Assembly: GCF_900104585.1 (NCBI RefSeq)
Contig: NZ_FNVX01000005.1
Span: 620,001 to 684,000, forward strand
Length of the DNA: 64,000 bases
Reading direction: 5' to 3'
DNA from: Bacteroides ihuae
Lineage (GTDB): Bacteria > Bacteroidota > Bacteroidia > Bacteroidales > Bacteroidaceae
The stretch's first letter is position 1; every line of letters begins with the position of its first letter. This document shows, piece by piece, positions 62,822 to 64,000 of the stretch. The notes under the pieces were generated by a model. The model made no database searches and was not told where the DNA came from. It was given only the letters and a program-made list of their open reading frames with translations. Position numbers and translations under genes: made by a program.

Positions 62822-63246
62822 AATATTCCCCCTCCATTATTATAGCAAACACGAGCCAAATCCTGTACACTATCATCCATAGACAGTAGATGCTCTGCTT
62901 CGTAATGCTCGGTAAGAAAATCAAATCCTTTGTGACGATTCAGGTAGTTGCTTGCCTCTCGGATAGTCATATTATATGCTTTGGCAAACTCGCTGATAAC
63001 GGCAATCACGTACCCAATAATGTGTTTTTCAATATTGCGAGAGCCGACCAGGCGTATGGTTGCCGACATATTCAAAGCCTCCAATACTTTGGTTACGGTT
63101 TTTATGGTTAAGCCTTTACCGCTCTCGATTTTTGATATCTGAGCTTTGCCCACGCCGACTCTTATACCAAGCTCCTCCTGCGTCAGACCACGTCGGATTC
63201 TCTCTTCACAAATCAATGCTCCGATTTTATTAATGTCTACATTCAT
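62818..63246 (-). CDS. XRE-family HTH protein fused to DUF3791, predicted antitoxin/autoregulator
   Basis: 142 residues. An XRE-type HTH at about 5-60 (ICEERIRRGLTQEELGIRVG, KAQISKIESGKGLTIKTV) is joined to a DUF3791 domain at about 75-135 (AVISEFAKAYNMTIREASNY, DFLTEHYEAEHLLSMDDSVQ). It is the first gene of the unit, and the promoter carries a palindrome at 63280-63297 suited to repression by this protein. The fusion of DNA-binding and DUF3791 parts makes it the likely antitoxin for the DUF3990 protein (inference). Confidence 0.88.
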   Translation of the reverse strand: MNVDINKIGALICEERIRRGLTQEELGIRVGVGKAQISKIESGKGLTIKTVTKVLEALNMSATIRLVGSRNIEKHIIGYVIAVISEFAKAYNMTIREASNYLNRHKGFDFLTEHYEAEHLLSMDDSVQDLARVCYNNGGGIL

Positions 63247-63264
63247 ATGCTATCTCATTTCCTA

Positions 63265-63297
63265 CAAAGATATATAAATGTTTCCGATTTAGGAAAC
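63265..63297 (-). promoter_or_regulatory. Promoter and palindromic operator of the DUF3990/DUF3791 unit
   Basis: The minus strand has a -7 box TATCTTTG (63272-63265), 19 bp before the HTH gene start codon. Upstream, at the spacer/-33 position, is an inverted repeat GTTTCC-GATTTA-GGAAAC (63280-63297). An XRE protein bound there would block RNA polymerase. Confidence 0.6.
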
Positions 63298-63452
63298 TTG
63301 AAAGAGATAATTTTACTATAGATGGTTCAATCTGTTGTTCAAACTGGGACGAAATTTCAATAGAACATAGTAACCGCTCTGGATGAATATCTAATTTTAG
63401 TGGAAAAGTGGACACTTAGTCATTGGTCGTTATTATTTAATGTCGTAGTAAC

Positions 63453-63490
63453 AAAAAAAGGCTTAGAGAAATTATCTCCAAGCCTTTTTT
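63453..63490 (-). terminator. Terminator of tRNA-Lys
   Basis: AAAAAAAGGCTTAGAGA (63453-63469) and TCTCCAAGCCTTTTTT (63475-63490) form a stem of about 15 bp with A and T tracts. On the minus strand it follows the tRNA by only a few bases. The rest of 63298-63496 shows no gene I can support. Confidence 0.88.
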
Positions 63491-63496
63491 CTTAAG

Positions 63497-63569
63497 TGAC
63501 CCGCCTGGGGCTCGAACCCAGGACCCCAACATTAAAAGTGTTGTGCTCTACCAGCTGAGCTAGCGAATC
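63497..63569 (-). tRNA. tRNA-Lys (anticodon TTT)
   Basis: 73-nt cloverleaf on the minus strand: acceptor GATTCGC/GCGGGTC with G-U pairs, D stem GCTC/GAGC, anticodon stem CAACA/TGTTG with loop CTTTTAA (anticodon TTT), T stem CCTGG/CCAGG with loop GTTCGAG-type TTCGAGC. CCA is not encoded. Confidence 0.97.
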
Positions 63570-63595
63570 AATCCTTTATCGCTGTTAAGCGGGTG

Positions 63596-63627
63596 CAAAT
63601 GTAGATCGAATTATCGAAACATCCAAA
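63596..63627 (-). promoter_or_regulatory. Promoter of tRNA-Lys
   Basis: On the minus strand TTTG (63627-63624) and TACATTTG (63603-63596) are 20 bp apart, ahead of the tRNA at 63569. Confidence 0.75.
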
Positions 63628-63775
63628 TGATTCTAACTTTTTTTATTATCTTTGTGTCGGAGATCATACGCTTTATTCATGAGGTACCAATAGCTATTTA
63701 CTTGATTATCAACTTTGAATAAAGCTTATTTAATGAATCGTTTTTATACCTAAAATTATTTATATTACTTGTTTA

Positions 63776-64000
63776 TGGCTGACGATAAAAAGATTATTTT
63801 CTCGATGGTTGGGGTTAGCAAAGCTTTTCAACCAAACAAAAATGTACTAAAAAACATCTATCTATCATTCTTCTATGGTGCCAAGATCGGTATCATAGGT
63901 CTCAATGGTTCGGGTAAGTCTACTGTGCTAAAAATTATTGCCGGTTTGGAGAAGTCATATCAGGGAGAGGTCGTTTTTTCTCCTGGTTATTCAGTTGGCT
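63776..64000 (+). CDS. ettA: ABC-F protein EttA, N-terminal part (cut by the window end)
   Basis: The start MADDKKIIFSMVGVSKAFQP at ATG 63776 and the Walker A GLNGSGKSTVLKIIAGLEK match EttA, the energy-dependent translational throttle, an ABC-F ATPase that binds the ribosomal E site. About 75 of ~560 residues are visible. No membrane segment is expected for this family. The 200-bp gap before it holds the tRNA-Lys promoter; I see no clear TAnnTTTG for ettA itself. Confidence 0.9.

Noticed and set aside
63230..63415. 61-codon minus-strand reading frame upstream of the HTH gene
   Set aside because: It overlaps the promoter and palindrome of the DUF3990 unit and shows no family resemblance.

Overview
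The window looks like chromosome of a Bacteroides-type gut anaerobe (Bacteroidota). The signs are SusC/SusD pairs, two one-polypeptide hybrid two-component regulators, the Bacteroidota promoter word TAnnTTTG ahead of many genes and all three tRNAs, weak Shine-Dalgarno sequences, AT-rich intergenic DNA, and family-specific proteins (DUF4296, DUF3332, TamL-like lipoprotein, DUF5112/5113-type kinase). The species cannot be fixed from the sequence.

Layout. (1) 1-14.2 kb is the distal part of a pectin-type polysaccharide utilization locus: a cut-off DUF5703-type six-hairpin enzyme, a GH2 enzyme, a hybrid sensor/regulator, a PL1 pectate lyase and a fused beta-helix/TIM-barrel enzyme, closed by a strong terminator. 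(2) 14.3-15.4 kb holds an ECF sigma factor followed by a very short FecR-like anti-sigma N-terminus. (3) 15.4-33.8 kb is mostly housekeeping: ileS, a DksA-like protein, lspA, a DUF4296 lipoprotein, an RNA methyltransferase, tamL, DUF3332, DoxX, prs, then a very large double sensor kinase with its response regulator and an AbgT transporter. (4) 33.9-36.3 kb lies between tRNA-Arg and tRNA-Pro and is an integration scar: a frameshifted integrase N-terminus beside tRNA-Arg, a luciferase-like monooxygenase, a truncated higA and the 3' tail of a lost sigZ paralogue. (5) 36.3-43.4 kb is a stress/export block: AraC regulator, MATE pump, Cys-rich SigZ, second MATE pump and gshAB. (6) 43.7-47.3 kb holds an MlaE/MlaF/MCE lipid transporter and a DUF134 plus two NifX-like proteins. 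(7) 47.3-61.9 kb is a compact complete PUL: a divergent hybrid regulator, then a SusE/F-like lipoprotein, SusC, SusD, GH30 and GH2. (8) 62-63.6 kb is a minus-strand toxin-antitoxin-like module (HTH-DUF3791, DUF3990, DUF3791) beside tRNA-Lys, and the window ends in the start of ettA.

How the genes work together. In the 51.6-61.9 kb PUL the SusE/F-like protein and SusD would bind glycan at the surface, SusC import it, a GH30 endo/exo enzyme cut it and the GH2 enzyme finish side chains or oligosaccharides. The hybrid regulator, separated by a 222-bp divergent promoter region with a pair of direct repeats 22 bp apart, would sense the released oligosaccharide.

The items most worth a second look are the three-gene DUF3990/DUF3791 module with its promoter palindrome and flanking inverted terminator copies; the decayed island between two tRNA genes; a family of approximately 22-bp phased repeats found between genes and, in one case, translated as the tail of a GH2 enzyme; the 82-aa FecR remnant; and the two-sensor kinase polypeptide.
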